The notes beneath the pieces are model-generated. The model searched no databases and was not told the origin of the DNA. It was given only the letters and a program-made list of their open reading frames with translations. The position numbers and the translations under genes were made by a program. Shown piece after piece: positions 22,645 through 35,900 of a stretch of DNA of 64,000 bases. The stretch comes from Gigaspora rosea (Eukaryota; Glomeromycota; Glomeromycetes; Diversisporales; Gigasporaceae), in the NCBI GenBank assembly GCA_003550325.1, contig QKWP01000420.1, positions 1 to 64,000 on the forward strand, written 5' to 3'. The number at the start of each line of letters is the position of its first letter. Position 1 is the first letter of the stretch.

Positions 22645-23555
22645 TCAATACTATAGAGCTATTTTATGAAAATATCTAAAAGTGAAAAATGTGGTAGGGT
22701 TGTTAAGGTAGACAAGTCCTTAGGTATCAAGAATGTTGACAAATGAAAAAGCAAAATTTCTGTCTAAAAGAAGTTAACAAATTAGAAGAAAGAAGAAAAT
22801 ATAAGCAAAAATTGAGCAAGTATTCTAAGAAAAAGGAAAGCAGCCAAGGTGATGAAAATAAAAAAAGCAAATTGTACAGATAAGTTATAGGAGAAAATAA
22901 TTAAAAGATAGATAATAAAAGGGTTAAAGCCATTTTTGTATGGCTTATAGACTGTTTGACAAAGCCTTCTAGTTTGTAGAATCAAACTAGTATGGCAGGT
23001 CGCACTTTGCATTTTAAAAAATAGAATCAGAATGATATTGGTCTTACAAATTAAAATTATGTAATTTACTTAAATTATAAATATTTTAATAAAGAGTCTT
23101 AACAGGACTATCTAAGATAAAAAAAATAATTTTGAAATATTACATAAGAAATTTTGAAATATTTTGGAATATCTTATATAATATTTCATAATTTATATAT
23201 TTTTGCAAGTTTTTAAAATATTTTATATAATGTTAACAGATTTTTTATGTTTTATAAATTATTCTGAAATATTACATTCTTTTAAATTTGCTAATATATA
23301 TTACTACTATATAAAAAAAAATTTTTCAAACTTGATTTTGGCAATTTAGTTAAAATTAATTAATTATATAATTTTATATACAGTACTGTAGCTTCAAATT
23401 AATAAAATTTTTTTTTTTAAAAAAAATTTATTATTTAAATTATTTTTAGTTTTTAATGAAGATCGATTTACTTAATAAAAAATTTTCTAACAATGCATCA
23501 AATTTATTTTTTTAAGTCTTTTAAATTTTAATCTTTTATTGCTTGTAACTTGTGA
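22645..23555. other. No recognisable feature
   Basis: This stretch follows the last recognisable LINE block. Up to about 23010 it could be the LINE's decayed tail. After that it is nearly pure A/T with no repeat structure or open frame I can support. Confidence 0.5.
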
Positions 23556-23795
23556 AGTGGTGATTAGAATAAAATGACTTTGGTACTATTCAACTCGTCT
23601 CATGAGACGAATCGAATGGTACCAAAATCGTTTGATTCTGATCACTAGATCACGATATATCACGTGTGCGTCATAATTGGTACACGTATAATAATTTGTT
23701 GATTTTTTAGCTTTTATTTTAATTTGTGATCTAGTGATTAGAATCGAACGATACCAAAAACGTTCGATTCTGACCCTTAGATCATGTGATACCGG
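23555..23795. repeat. Alternating inverted copies of a GTGATCTAGTGATTAGAATC unit
   Basis: The unit occurs directly at 23559 and 23726 and inverted at 23618-23653 and 23761-23790, so that pairs can fold into stems of about 35 bases. GGTACC and TCGAATGG words recur. It directly borders the foldback element to its right. Confidence 0.65.
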
Positions 23796-23806
23796 CCATA
23801 AAAGTT

Positions 23807-24683
23807 GCAAATCTTACGTTTTTGATACTCCTGTATGTAACCAAAATTACGCTTACTTTTTTGATGCAGATCTGCATATATACATGTGACTTGTGTTACA
23901 CAAAGGCCCAGTGCATTGTTTTTGCAAAAATAATTTTTGGTTACACACCACTAATGTTGTGTAACATTATACAAGTCTAATTTTGCCTTGCATTAAGCTT
24001 AATGCTAGTGGGCACTATCATGATAATGCCCCCGACGGGGTTAGACATAATTCCGGCCCACCCTAACCCTAAATCTAGTGGTACCCTAACCCGGCATTAA
24101 GTTTAATGCTGGTGGGCACTATCATGATAATGCCCCGGCGGGGTTAGACATAATTCCGGCCCACCCAAAAACTAATTGTTCGAAGCAACATCCAATCACA
24201 GTACATATACTAGATGCATATGTCGTGTAACCAGTATATGAACTGTGATTGGATGTTGCTTCGAACAATTAGTTTTTAGAGTTCCTAGATTTAGGGTTAG
24301 AGTGGGCCGGAATTATGTCTAACCCCGCCGGGGCATTATCATGATAGTGCCCACCAGCATTAAGCTTAATGCCGGGTTAGGGTACCACTAGATTTAGGGT
24401 TAGGGTGGGCCGGAATTATGTCTAACCCCGCCGGGGGCATTATCATGATAGTGCCCACCAGCATTAAGCTTAATGCCGGGCAAAATTAGACTTGTGTAAC
24501 GTTACATGACATTGGTAGCGTGTAACCAAAAATTATTTTTGCAAAAACAATGCACTGGGCCTTTGTGTAACACAAGTCACGTGTATATATGCAGATCTGC
24601 ATCAAAAAAGTAAGCGTAATTTTGGGGTACATACAGGAGTATCAAAAAAGTAAGTGCAGGAGTATCAAAAACGTAAGATTTGC
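23807..24683. mobile_element. 877-bp Mutator-like foldback element
   Basis: The arms, 23807-24210 and 24233-24683, are inverted copies with very high identity. They end in GCAAATCTTACG / CGTAAGATTTGC and are flanked by a perfect 9-bp direct repeat ATAAAAGTT (23798-23806, 24684-24692). Each arm holds two direct copies of a roughly 80-100-bp CG-rich block. That block contains GCATTAAGCTTAATGC, CACTATCATGATAATGCCCC and CGGGGTTAGACATAATTCCG, followed by telomere-like CCCTAACCCTAA. The loop is about 22 bases. Long terminal repeats plus a 9-bp duplication fit Mutator-like non-autonomous elements. The high arm identity suggests recent movement or arm-to-arm gene conversion. Confidence 0.88.
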
Positions 24684-24875
24684 ATAAAAGTTAGCTGCGC
24701 CATAATACCCATACTCACCTTATTATGTATTAATAAAATAAAAATTTTAACTATAAACCCACTGCTAACAAAAAAATTCCTTTCTAAATTTTTCTATAAA
24801 CCATGCCTTGCTTTAGCTCTAACTCACTCTAACCATAACCTTAACAACATAAAACTACAAGAGTTTATTTTATAA

Positions 24876-25052
24876 AAAAGTTATTTTGATAGTCACGTTA
24901 CACCTGACGGTTACTGTAAACCTATAGTTACAAAACAATTAATTCTTTTAAACACACCCGACAATTATTATGAAAAAATTGGATTAAAAAAAATTGACTC
25001 GTATGACTTTATTTACAACAGATTTAATTATTTAAATGAATTTATTTTGTAA
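24876..25052 (+). pseudogene. C-terminal coding remnant of an unrecognised protein
   Basis: The frame is open from the stop at 24873 to TAA at 25050-25052. It encodes HVTPDGYCKPIVTKQLILLN, then TPDNYYEKIGLKKIDSYDFI and YNRFNYLNEFIL. Balanced residue use, unlike the Lys/Asn/Ile/Phe-only frames of the surroundings, suggests once-selected coding sequence. No ATG or splice acceptor was identified with confidence. Upstream AT-rich sequence (24690-24870) contains CTAACTCTAACC-like low complexity. I do not recognise the family. Confidence 0.45.
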
Positions 25053-25065
25053 TGTAAATTGTAAA

Positions 25066-25125
25066 CCAAACTATAAACTAATATATAAACTAATATATAA
25101 ACTAATATATAAACCAATCTATAGA
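25066..25125. repeat. 16-bp tandem repeat
   Basis: Three to four copies of ACTAATATATAAACTA-type sequence following the coding remnant. Confidence 0.7.
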
Positions 25126-26549
25126 TTGCAATTTTTAAAGATTCCAGTTAAATAAGAGAGTAATTATGAACAATAATTATTAATACAGTATAATACATAA
25201 TTAATTATATAATATATACACATATATATAAATAGTTATATAAATAAATAATGATTTTATTAAAAGTTACAAAATTTCAAATTTTGTAACAAATACAAGA
25301 CATGCATCATGCTAAATAGTGTCAAAAAAAAGAATAGTTATTATTATTAAATCTGATCACGGAATATTTTTTTGCATTATATATAATTAATGATAAACAT
25401 TAAAGCAAATATTTAAAATTATAGAAAAGTAGTTAGGAAAACTTTTAATTAGAATGTTTACGGAGTAAAATATGTTTGAAAACAATGGATCAGAAACAAT
25501 TAATACTAGAATGTATGGTGGTGAAAAACACTATGGACAAAATGACAAAAATTGATAAAATGAAAGAGACTCATGACGTAAAAAAAAAAAGTTTTATAAA
25601 AAAAAAAAAAAAACAGGAAAATTATTTTGTTAAAAATAGAATTATATTTTATTATTAAAATAAAAGAATTACGAAAATTTAAATGGTATGTATATTAAAA
25701 AGAAAAAACCATATAAGTGAAAAAAAGATATACATATATTTACGTCACTTAACTCACCAGTTACAGTATAAAGAATTTGAAAATCTAGTAAGAAACAAAT
25801 CCGGACTTAATAGACTTAATAGACATATTACTAAAGACTAGCACAATTATTATATTGTGATTATGTGACTTGCATGATTGTTCCTGTATGGATGTGATAA
25901 ACAAATAATTTATAACTATCGCTATGTGTGAAATGACTATCACTACGTACTGTACACTACGTATATACAGTATGATATATAGTGAATAAAATTGTGTAAA
26001 TGAATGTAGTGTGAATGACAGTTGTGAATGACCATGTATGACGTTATGTATGACTATGTGATGACGATTCACACAAAAAGGGTGATTAAGGAAAAGTCAA
26101 TAGTTTACGCAAGAGTTTGGTTGCAAAATTTAATGAAAATCTAATCATAGTAAATACTATTTTCATAACTGTTGTGACATGTTTACTATGTTGTGACGTC
26201 TATGGCTATGGTGAAATTCAAACGTGCGGCAATGAAATTTTGAAACAGAAATTTGGCTTTTTTTTTTTTTGAAAATAGGTTTTGTACTATTTTGTACTAG
26301 TTTATACTAGTTCAATAGGTTTTTGTACTAGTTCAGTAGTACAGTAGTTCAGTAGTTAAGTAACTTAGAGCTAACCGTATAAAGAATACGGGAAAATTCG
26401 GAAGAAAGTTTGGAAATAATTTCTATAATTTCAAAGTTTATTAGACTAAAGAAGAAAAAACATATATCATTCCTGGTAAATTTGATAACATTGTTTACAG
26501 TACAGCAATACAGCAGTACAAGCAGCACAGCAGACAAGCAGTAAGTATG

Positions 26550-26622
26550 AAGTATCTAATAAAGTATTTAATAAAGTATTTAATAAAGTATTTAATAAAG
26601 TATTTAATAAAGTATCTAATAA
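26550..26622. repeat. 13-bp tandem repeat, six copies
   Basis: TAATAAAGTATTT repeated with minor variants (TATCT in the first and last copies). Confidence 0.9.
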
Positions 26623-29600
26623 CAGAATAACGATATATTACGATTATTAACGATTAAGGAATAGAAAGTAAAACATATAAATATACGTAAGAAAATATTT
26701 TTATTTGCACTAGTTTAGTGTAGTGTTAGGATGAATAAGTTGCATACAAAAAATAAAAAAAAAATTAACAGATCGTTCACCATTAATGCCTATACCATTA
26801 ATAGATATTTTAAAAGTAATTACTCGCTCTAATCCGAAGGGCAAGAAACGCATTTATTACGATTAATTGTAATTCTGTAATTTATTGCATAAAAAGGTCA
26901 ATGCGACATGCTTTATTTTGCAACACTTTATTGGTACGTAAGAAATAAGTTTCATTTTAGTTTTTATGGAGAGAATATATAGAATCTAGAAACATGAGAA
27001 CATTATTGTTTACTTATTGTACGCATAATTGCATATGCAAAAGAGCCGAAGTAGAAATAAAGAAATTTACATTTTTTTTTTTTATGGACATATGGTTTTA
27101 TCGCGTAATCAGTCAAAAAATTAAATTCTTGTTGCTCAAAGAGAGAATTTGGAAATATTAGTAAGAAAAATCAGATGAAGAAATCCGATTGACAAAAATT
27201 TTTACCGCGGTTTAAAATGATCATTTCTAATAACAGAATATTACAGATAAATAACGATCAAAAATATACTGTAAGATGAACACCAGATGAATAATAATGG
27301 AATGAAAATATAATGAAAATATAATGAAATATAATGAGAATATATATATTTGATATATTCGATAGCATCACTAAAGGAAGGACAGTGAATCATGTTTATT
27401 GTTTGTTCCAAACATTTACATTTTTAAAATGATGCAAAAAACCAATTTTGTATTTCAATATTTTTCTAGGAAATATTGTATTTTTTTTTTTTTTTTCTTG
27501 GAAAAAATTTACACAAAAAAAAATTGATGATCTTTTCTATTCAAACAATTCATGAAAATTATTATTGAAATTATTTTGAAATTATTGAAATTGATGAAAT
27601 TAATTGAAATTGATGAATTATTGGATGAAAATTAATCGACTGATTCACCTCGACAAAAAGTTAAAACGTGTTAAGATTAATTTGTATGCAGTTGTTCAAA
27701 TTTGATAACAAAGTTTAAAGCGATACACAATTTTTTTATTTTGTGATACGTTTAATCTTTTATCTTTACTAATACAACACTAACACTAAATACAACACTT
27801 TACAACACTAAAATACAACGCTAATAAACTTTAAAATTTTTCATGTGTTCTGTGGAGTACTTTTTACCGCAAAAGATTTAATTAGGTGCATGTATTGTAA
27901 AAAATTGCGTAATCCATATCGTAAACAATTCAAGTACATCGGTACGCCATAGCTTTCATAAAGCTGTCAAGCAGAGTTTGAATTGGTTAATCGTACGTAC
28001 TTATGTACGTAAAAAATTTGAGTTGGGCTGAAATATAATATTCTTTTTTAAAACAAAAAAAAAAAAAAAAAAAGGTATTAAAATATTAAAATACTTTTTT
28101 CATACCAGATATACTGTATATCGATATACCGGTATTACATGCCTATTCGTAATTAATCTTTTATAAATCTTTTATAAATTGTCCTTGTGATATTGCATAA
28201 AAGTTATGATCATTTGAATCACACGTTCTTTAAAATCGCTTTTTCAGAGTTAGTTAAAGCCTTTTTTTTTTTTTCAGTGATATTTTTTTTTATATTTTTA
28301 ATTGTTATTACCGGTATAGATTATTAGATACTCATTCGTCCTTTTATTGACTAATGAAATCTTTGAATTGAAATTCCCCACTCTTCCCCCCTGAAAATTT
28401 TGCATAGTACAACTCTAACGCTAAGCCTTTTAATCATATCAAAATACTTACAATTATTAAAGATAAATGTTTATGGTCGTGCGAAATGATCGCCACCTTC
28501 TTACTATAGTATGCTTACGTTATAAATTTTTTGCCTTCGTACTCTATTCATTTTTTTCTATGAAAAAAACTTTTTCGATGTTTCTCGAGGGTGGTCATCT
28601 GTTCTCCACGCACACACTATATTTGTATAGATTTACCCATATAAAGTATTATTGTTACTTTATTGTAACTGTACGGTTTTTTTTGTATACATTAACTTTC
28701 TAACCGCCCCAAAAAAAGTTTAGAAAGTTCAATGACGAAATTTTGCTTACTTCAAAAATTAAGGTTAAAAAAAAAAAAATATTTTAAATTTTTATTTGAT
28801 AATAAAAAAAAATTTTTTTAATTCGATAATCCAGTAATCGAAAAGATATGATATGCGTATATAAAGAATATATATATATATAATAGATAAAGAATATATA
28901 TATGTATATATGCATAAAAATATAAATAAAGGATATCAAGATAATTATCTAGAGAACAATAGCAGATAATTCATTTCAAAAGTTGATCGAAAAAAGTAAA
29001 GAAAAGATCGTACCTTTCCGCCCGTTCAAAATCGATCAACTACACGCATTTTTTTTATTCAATCCTGTTAAAGATATCGTTGTTTTTGTATATGCACGAT
29101 GATAACAGAAAAACATTTTTAGCGGCAACTTTCACCATAGATAGTCAACTTTTATTCCATACATGGCTACAACTTTATGGAAAAAAAAACGATTTGGTAA
29201 ATTAGATTATAAAATAATTTGGATAAATCTATAATAATAATCGATTAAATGATCACTTTGTTATTATCTGTACCAAATTTTTTTTTATTACAGAAATTGT
29301 CTTGTCTCTCCTTGTTTTTCATTATTCTTTTAAGATCCAATTCAAGATCTGTGTAATTATAATACGTAAAAGAAAATCAAATTTTATTTGGCTAATTTTT
29401 TTTCAGCCATTTTTTTTGAAATTTAAAGTTTTAAAAAAAATACATAGTTACCGACCATTCTTTTCGATAATGTAAAATAAAAGTTTCGTATCACTTTATA
29501 TTAAACTTTCCAAATTTTACACAATTTTATAAAATTTGCACCTATTAAAACTAATTAAAATTAAACTAATAAAACCTATGACTGCATGAAGTACAATCCC

Positions 29601-29916
29601 ATGACTAAAAAAATACTATACATTCTATTCATCATATTGTTCGAAAAATTTTTTTTTCTTTGTGTTAAGAAATTGAATCTTTATTTTCAAGGACGTACTG
29701 CATTATTATATTAAATAAAAAAAATTAATTGTTCCTTGTTCCTTTTTATAATATGCAGGTCGGCTTTCGGAATATAGATATTGGTGTCGGAAAGATAATT
29801 TAGGAATTTAATTTTGTTGATAATGTTAACCATAAAATGCAAAGTCACATTTTTTTTTGTATTTTTTTGTAACTTTTGTAGTTATGTACTATGAGTGTAC
29901 TATGCGTCATTTACAA

Positions 29917-30125
29917 ATTATCACTATCACAAATTATCACAAATTATCACAAATCATACAAATTATCACCAAACCATCACACATTATCACAGATCATACA
30001 AATTATCACAAACTATCACACATTATCACAGATCATACAAATTATCACAAATATCACAAATTATCACAAATCATCACGCAAATCATCACGCAAATCATCA
30101 CAAATCATCACGCAAATCATAAATC
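29917..30125. repeat. ATCACAAATT-type tandem array
   Basis: About twenty copies of a 10-11-bp word ATTATCACAA. Higher-order copies of CATTATCACAGATCATACAA occur at about 29982 and 30023, and the right side shifts to ATCATCACGCAA. All three frames are open across it because the repeat lacks stops; these are not genes. Confidence 0.9.
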
Positions 30126-31575
30126 GTACAAATTTAATCACTTTTCAAATCATAAATTATAAGACTTGCATATTGTAGTTTCGTAGATACCAATCTACAT
30201 TTGGATTTAGTTTCCGAAATCAAAGTAATGAAAAAATAATTAAACAACAATTAATTGTACTAACTTTGTTACAATGAATCTCTTCCCAAAAATAAGACAG
30301 CGTCAAAAGTTAGTGTATTCCATATTATTAAAAGTTCGTTCATAGATATCTCAACTATTTGTTTTATTTGTTCTATTTGTTGGAAAAAAGCTGCAACTTG
30401 TAAAACTTGTAAAACTTTGTAAACTGATTTAAATATATAAATTCTTGTCATTTTTGGTTAAATAGATTCTTGTTATTTTTGGTAAAGTGAAAGCTGTCTG
30501 TTACTAAATTAAATTCCGAAATTTTTTCAATGAAAGGAAAAACTAAGAAAAGTGCTATTGAAATTGATTAATTTAATTAAGCAAAGTTTTTTATCGTGAT
30601 TTAAAAACTATTAATTTTAATTAAGTATAGTTCTTTTATCACGTTTCCTATATTTCCTATACTTATATATGATTAGTTAATCAACACAAAAAAACAGTAT
30701 ATTATAAAATTGAGAAAGCCTTCGTTACAATAATAAATAATATTGCATTCAAAAAAAAAAACGTAGATTTTTTTTTTTATTGTAAATAATAAAAAAATTC
30801 AAGTAATATATAAAGTATGTAATAATAAAATTCAACAAGTAATATTAAATTCAAGTATTAAATAATTTTTGTAATCCTATTCTAAACGTCAAAAGGTTAA
30901 AAGAGTAAATAATATAAAGAGATAAAAGAAATTTTTTTTTAATAAAAAAAGTAATCTAATATTACTACTTACGTTTTTTAATAATATCTTTAAAATCAGG
31001 TATTTTTTATTTGAAAAATTTATGATTGCAATATAAAAATTCATATATTCATATATTTTTTTTAATAATAATAAATAAACACTCTAGCAATTTTTTTGTA
31101 CTCAATTATTTATATTGATATTATATAATATTACATTTTATTATATATACTGTATATCTTGTATAAAAATTGATAACGCCACAACATACATATTTTTGTA
31201 ATAGTAAATGAATTTTTTTTTTTTTTTTGTTAGCATACTGTAAAATGAATGAGCTATTCAATAGCTTCAATATCAATAAAAAGGGTTCGATTCCAGACGA
31301 TTAAAAACAAAAAAAAAAAAAATTTCCTTTCATCAACAATTCTATACTTTCAAAAATTATAAAAGTATTATTTACTATCCGTCTAAAATATTCATTTTAA
31401 CTTCAACATTTTTTTTCTTCATCATTAAAAACGCGAAGACATTTTGAATATAGGAAATTTTTTTTTTTTATTATTATTATAAAACTTTACTACAACACAA
31501 CACTCAAACTTTTTTTTTTAAACGAAACACACAACGAAACTCAAAAAAGAAACTCAAAAAATAAACTCAAGCATA

Positions 31576-32265
31576 ATGACAACCACAACTTGCACCAATA
31601 CTCATACTCATTCTCATACAACTCCGAGACTTATTTTGAAAACAACTAACGATAATAATAAAAGTGCATCATCGACAGCTTTAGTAACTGCTTCTACGTC
31701 TCGTTCGTTATCACCTATAAAGACAGCATTCAGTTCTTATTTACCACCAAAGCCAACTAGAAAACCTCGTTTAGCTCGTAAACATTTACGGAAGCCACCA
31801 TCATTTGATTCTTATCTTCCTTCATTACCTGGTGGTCTTCAATCAAGTTCACCAAGTACACCACCTAATATTTATCATTCAAAGAAGTCTAATCGGTCTA
31901 ACTCATTATCCTCTTCATGTTCTTCAACTTCATCAGAGGATAATCATAATTATCCATCTTTTTCAAGAGAAGAATTGATTTATGCTAAAGCCACTGTGAA
32001 TTCATCTACTACTTCTCTTAATAGTATTCCTCAACTTCGTTCACGACGAAGTTCAACTACTACAAAATCAGTTAGATTTGTAGGTACTGAAGATGATAAG
32101 AGTGATAGAAGTAGTATTTCAAGTTCTATTGGTAGCAGTGGCATTGATGATTGGGATCAAGATTTTGCTGAAGAAGATGAAGAAGAATTTTATACGCGAC
32201 AATCACCCCCTATACAATTACCTGAACCTGCTGCTAAATATCATACTAAATTTTATTCAAGCTAA
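31576..32265 (+). CDS. Ser/Thr-rich protein with candidate PP1-docking motif
   Basis: The only convincing intact gene: 229 codons, no intron, with codon use and amino-acid balance unlike the surrounding AT-rich frames. The chain is largely disordered in appearance. A Thr-rich start (1-17) is followed by a SPIK site (46-49, full CDK-type consensus), a basic Pro-rich stretch (58-75), Ser runs (103-120), RRSS (157-160, basophilic-kinase-like) and KSVRF (164-168). KSVRF fits the [RK]-x-[VI]-x-[FW] docking motif for protein phosphatase 1. An acidic tail DDWDQDFAEEDEEEF (191-205) follows. There is no signal peptide or membrane segment. A regulatory or scaffold protein controlled by phosphorylation is the reasonable inference. 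The family is not recognised, so the motif reading is a hypothesis. The start is the first ATG after an in-frame AT-rich leader. Confidence 0.8.
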   Translation: MTTTTCTNTHTHSHTTPRLILKTTNDNNKSASSTALVTASTSRSLSPIKTAFSSYLPPKPTRKPRLARKHLRKPPSFDSYLPSLPGGLQSSSPSTPPNIYHSKKSNRSNSLSSSCSSTSSEDNHNYPSFSREELIYAKATVNSSTTSLNSIPQLRSRRSSTTTKSVRFVGTEDDKSDRSSISSSIGSSGIDDWDQDFAEEDEEEFYTRQSPPIQLPEPAAKYHTKFYSS

Positions 32266-32388
32266 ATTCACACTTAAAAAATTGAATTGGTTTTTAACTC
32301 TACTCTAAAAAAAGAACATTTCACTTTTTTCCTTTTCTCTCCTTTTTTTTTTTTTTTTGGTTTAGTTTTCTTCTCATACATTTTAAAA

Positions 32389-32437
<49 letters not shown>

Positions 32438-32900
32438 ATTCTTTGCTATGAGAGAGAAGAGGTACAAGAAGTTCGCTACAAGAAGAAAGTCGAACAGTCA
32501 GATAATTAATCAGAGAAAGTCGTTTTTTGTAAATTAACTGACATTTTAATTAGAAATAGTAGTAGTAGTAGGAAGTAGTAGTTAGTACATGTAGTAGTAG
32601 TAGTAGTAGTAGTTAGTAGTTAGTACATGTAGTAGTAGTATCCTCGTCCATAGCAAAACCATACATTCCTCTAAAAAAAAAAAAAAAAATATCCAACACT
32701 ATTTTTTCCACTCAACTCCATTGTTCTAACTATTGCGCTATGTTCTGTATTAGGATCGTTCAAATCAAANNNNNNNNNNNNNNNNNNNNNNNNNNNNNNN
32801 NNNNNNTGAAAAAAAAAAAAAAAAATACAATATAACGATTCGAACTTTGTACATACATGTACATACATAATTTTTGTTTTTTTTCTTTTATGTTTACATC
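32266..32900 (+). other. Probable 3' untranslated region with A-tract and AGT repeats
   Basis: Downstream of the stop there is an uninterrupted A run of about 40 (32393-32434), then AGAGAGAAGAGG sequence. An AGT trinucleotide repeat with TTAGTACATGT interruptions follows (about 32558-32640), then a short N gap. These are length-variable sequences. I cannot place the polyadenylation site. Confidence 0.4.
32770..32806. other. Assembly gap (37 N)
   Basis: A short run of N between AT-rich flanks. The frame reported across it is not supported. Confidence 0.99.
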
Positions 32901-35900
32901 AAAAGAACATCAGAACTTTTTTTATTTCAACAAATATGCCTTTTTTGCCGACGACATCATCATTCATTTAATTATTTTTAAAAACGACAATCATTCATTT
33001 CTTTTTTAAAAGTCGTTGGTTAACAAAAAAAAAAACTTTTGAGAATTTAATTAAAAAAAAGAAAACCCCTTCATAATAAGGGATAATTACATTTTTAAAA
33101 TTTCTCATTCGTGACACTTATAAGTGGCATTTGATATATAATAAGATGTTTGAACACGAAAAAATAAGCTTAAAAAAAAAAAAAATTTTAATAATTAAAA
33201 TTAAAAAAAATATATGTATATATAAATTTAAAAAAAGATAGTTTTATTTTTTTTTATGACGTGGAAAAGTTTTTTAAATTTAAATATTGCGTAATCTTGT
33301 TACATCATTGACGTGTCTAATTATTTATGGTTCAATCAAAAATTTATCAAAAATATCAATCTCTCACGGGTATCATGATATTTCGTAAGTGTCGTAAAAA
33401 AGCCAACAAAAAGAACTAAAAGAACTAAAAGGGTTAATACAATGCACCGTTTAGTTAAATCAAATGTATAAAATCATGTATAAATCATGTGATAATATTT
33501 CATCATTGTTATACGTACTTTTAAAGTCATAATTTACGGTATTCCTATCGGTTAGTTAAACGTAAAGTTTTTAATATTTTTTTTAATCTTAATAAAAAAA
33601 TTAAAGAAAATAAAATTATCAGAATTATCAGGAAAGAAGGAATTAAAAAAAAACGCGTACAAAATTTTAAAAAAAGACATTTAATACTTTTGAAATCATA
33701 AATAAAGTTATAACATGCATATTTCACCATAAATATGAATCTGCAATGTTTATTTCTGTACTATCGTCGGTACTGCATAGCTGTATAGTCGTCACACTAT
33801 TTTTTTATGCATACCCCCACTTCGTTTTTCTAGACTATCCTATCTTTTCTTAATCGGTAATAATAAATCCCAATATTTTTTTTTTTTTATTACCGGTACA
33901 TATTTTATTACATATTTTAAAACGAATTCAGGAATTAATTAACATATAAATAATCCAATTGTTTAACCAATCCTCGGTTTTTCTTTTTGACCGATAAATT
34001 CATTCTTCATTACGAGAATAAAAAAAAAAAAATGATAATTATAATTGCAGAATTGAGGGGTTAGGATTATATAATACGTTGGGTTAATCAATTATCATCT
34101 GCCTGTAATATTAACTTAGATAGAATACATTGGGTCAATCAATTATTATCTGTATAACACTGTGTAATGCTGTAGTAAAGAAATAATTAACATATCAGAC
34201 ATCAGAAATATCAGCAGACATATAAGACATATCAGATATGGATAGTGTATATAAATAATTACTTCGTTTTTTAATATTTATTTTTAATATTTATTTTTAA
34301 TATTTATTTTTAATATTTATTTCTCGATAGATAAATAAACCCATTTTTCTTTAAAAAAAGCAAGTTTTTCGGATGAATACCGGCCGGTAATATTTGAAAT
34401 ATTTTATAATCAGATATAGTATTGGTAATAAAATAACGCCCTTAATCATACATTTTTAACGCATTTACTTTTTTTTGATTGGTTATTTTTTAAAATAGTA
34501 ATTACTAAAAATATTATTGATGAATGAACTTTTAAAGCCAAGTGCTTATTAACGTTTAATGTTTTGTTAACTTTATACAGGATCATGTGCGAATTAGGTT
34601 GGATTCACGACTCACCTTTTTTTTTTTCTTTGTTGGCTGGTTAGATATATTCGTAGTGGATCGACAAAGAACTAAAAATTTACAATGATATCGAACTTTT
34701 CAATAAATAGAGAATGAAAAAAATATTGCATGAATAATATTAATAATAATAATATTTTTTATTTTTCTTTTGTTTCAATGGTGTGAGAAAATATTATTAT
34801 TATTATTATTAAAGAACAAACGTTTAAAGGGGTTGACCTTATTTGATCGACAGGGTGGAGTTTCTTGAGTATCACTACAGAACTAGAAAAAATTAAGCGA
34901 AAAAAGTTTCACTTTTTTTTAAACTTGAAAAATTTGATATACATTTCTTTACCCCACACTTTTTATTATTACATTTATTACGTTTATTGCGCAATCAAAT
35001 AAAAACACAAAATATATTATAATAATAAAAAACTTAAAATTTAAAACAAGGTTTATTAACAAGTGAATAACAGGAATTAGATAGATAGGTCTTGGTTTAT
35101 ACTTGTTCAAAAAAAATTTTTTTTCGTATTACTTACTGTATAACACTCGTATCTATTTTATTTGTTCAACTATCGCCGCCGATTATCGTAGACCACTTTT
35201 CACCTTAAAAATGGTGTAACTAGAAATTTCTAGCTTCGTCCCGAGTCAACATACGATAAACTTTAAAAAAAAAAAAAAAAAAAATTCATTACATACATAC
35301 ATACTGTACATACATACATATGTACGTACATATAATATATATACACGTACACACAAATATAATATATATGTATGTACACACATATATCTATATTGATACG
35401 TATATCATATCAGATATTTTTATTAACTATTTAACATGTTAATAATGTTATTAATTGTAGCAGCTTATGCTGATTATGAAATTATAAAATTTTAAAATTT
35501 TAGAGGGCTTTTTTAGGAGTGTTTTTTTTTTATAGTTTGGTTAGAATTTAGGGTTAGGGTTATTAATAAAAGAGTATATGTGGATTTAAGTAGTAGGTAT
35601 TTTATAGATTTAAATAGAGACCCTGGATCTCAGCATAAGCCAATCTCAGCATAAGCCGCCACATTAATTTAATATCGATATCACTGTATATATCAGATAT
35701 CAGTTAAATTACCACATACGTACACGTACAGTACGTACGTACCGGTACGTAGTAACGATATTTTTTATCACTAATTATTATTATTATTATTATGATTATG
35801 ATTATTATTATTATTACTATTGATTGATAACAGTAAATACCAGATACAGTAAAACAGTACATATTTTTTGTTATACAATATTTCATTACTGGAATATTCC

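Larger units (their letters stand above)
25126..31575. other. Repeat-poor AT-rich intergenic region
   Basis: About 6.4 kb upstream of the one intact gene. I see no credible coding frame. It holds homopolymer runs (for example T runs near 27481 and an A run near 28055) and short microsatellites. Two clear tandem arrays are listed separately. None of the long palindromes or MITE families of the flanking regions is present, which suggests host-gene territory. The stretch just before the ATG at 31576 is rich in ACTCAAA/AACGAAAC words, plausibly the 5' untranslated leader. Confidence 0.5.

Noticed and set aside
29857..30178. 95-101-residue frames rich in ITNYHK
   Set aside because: All three frames follow the ATCACAAATT tandem array.
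31240..31305. B-box-like GGTTCGATTCC at 31284, possible tRNA
   Set aside because: No A box at the right distance and no acceptor or anticodon stems can be formed.
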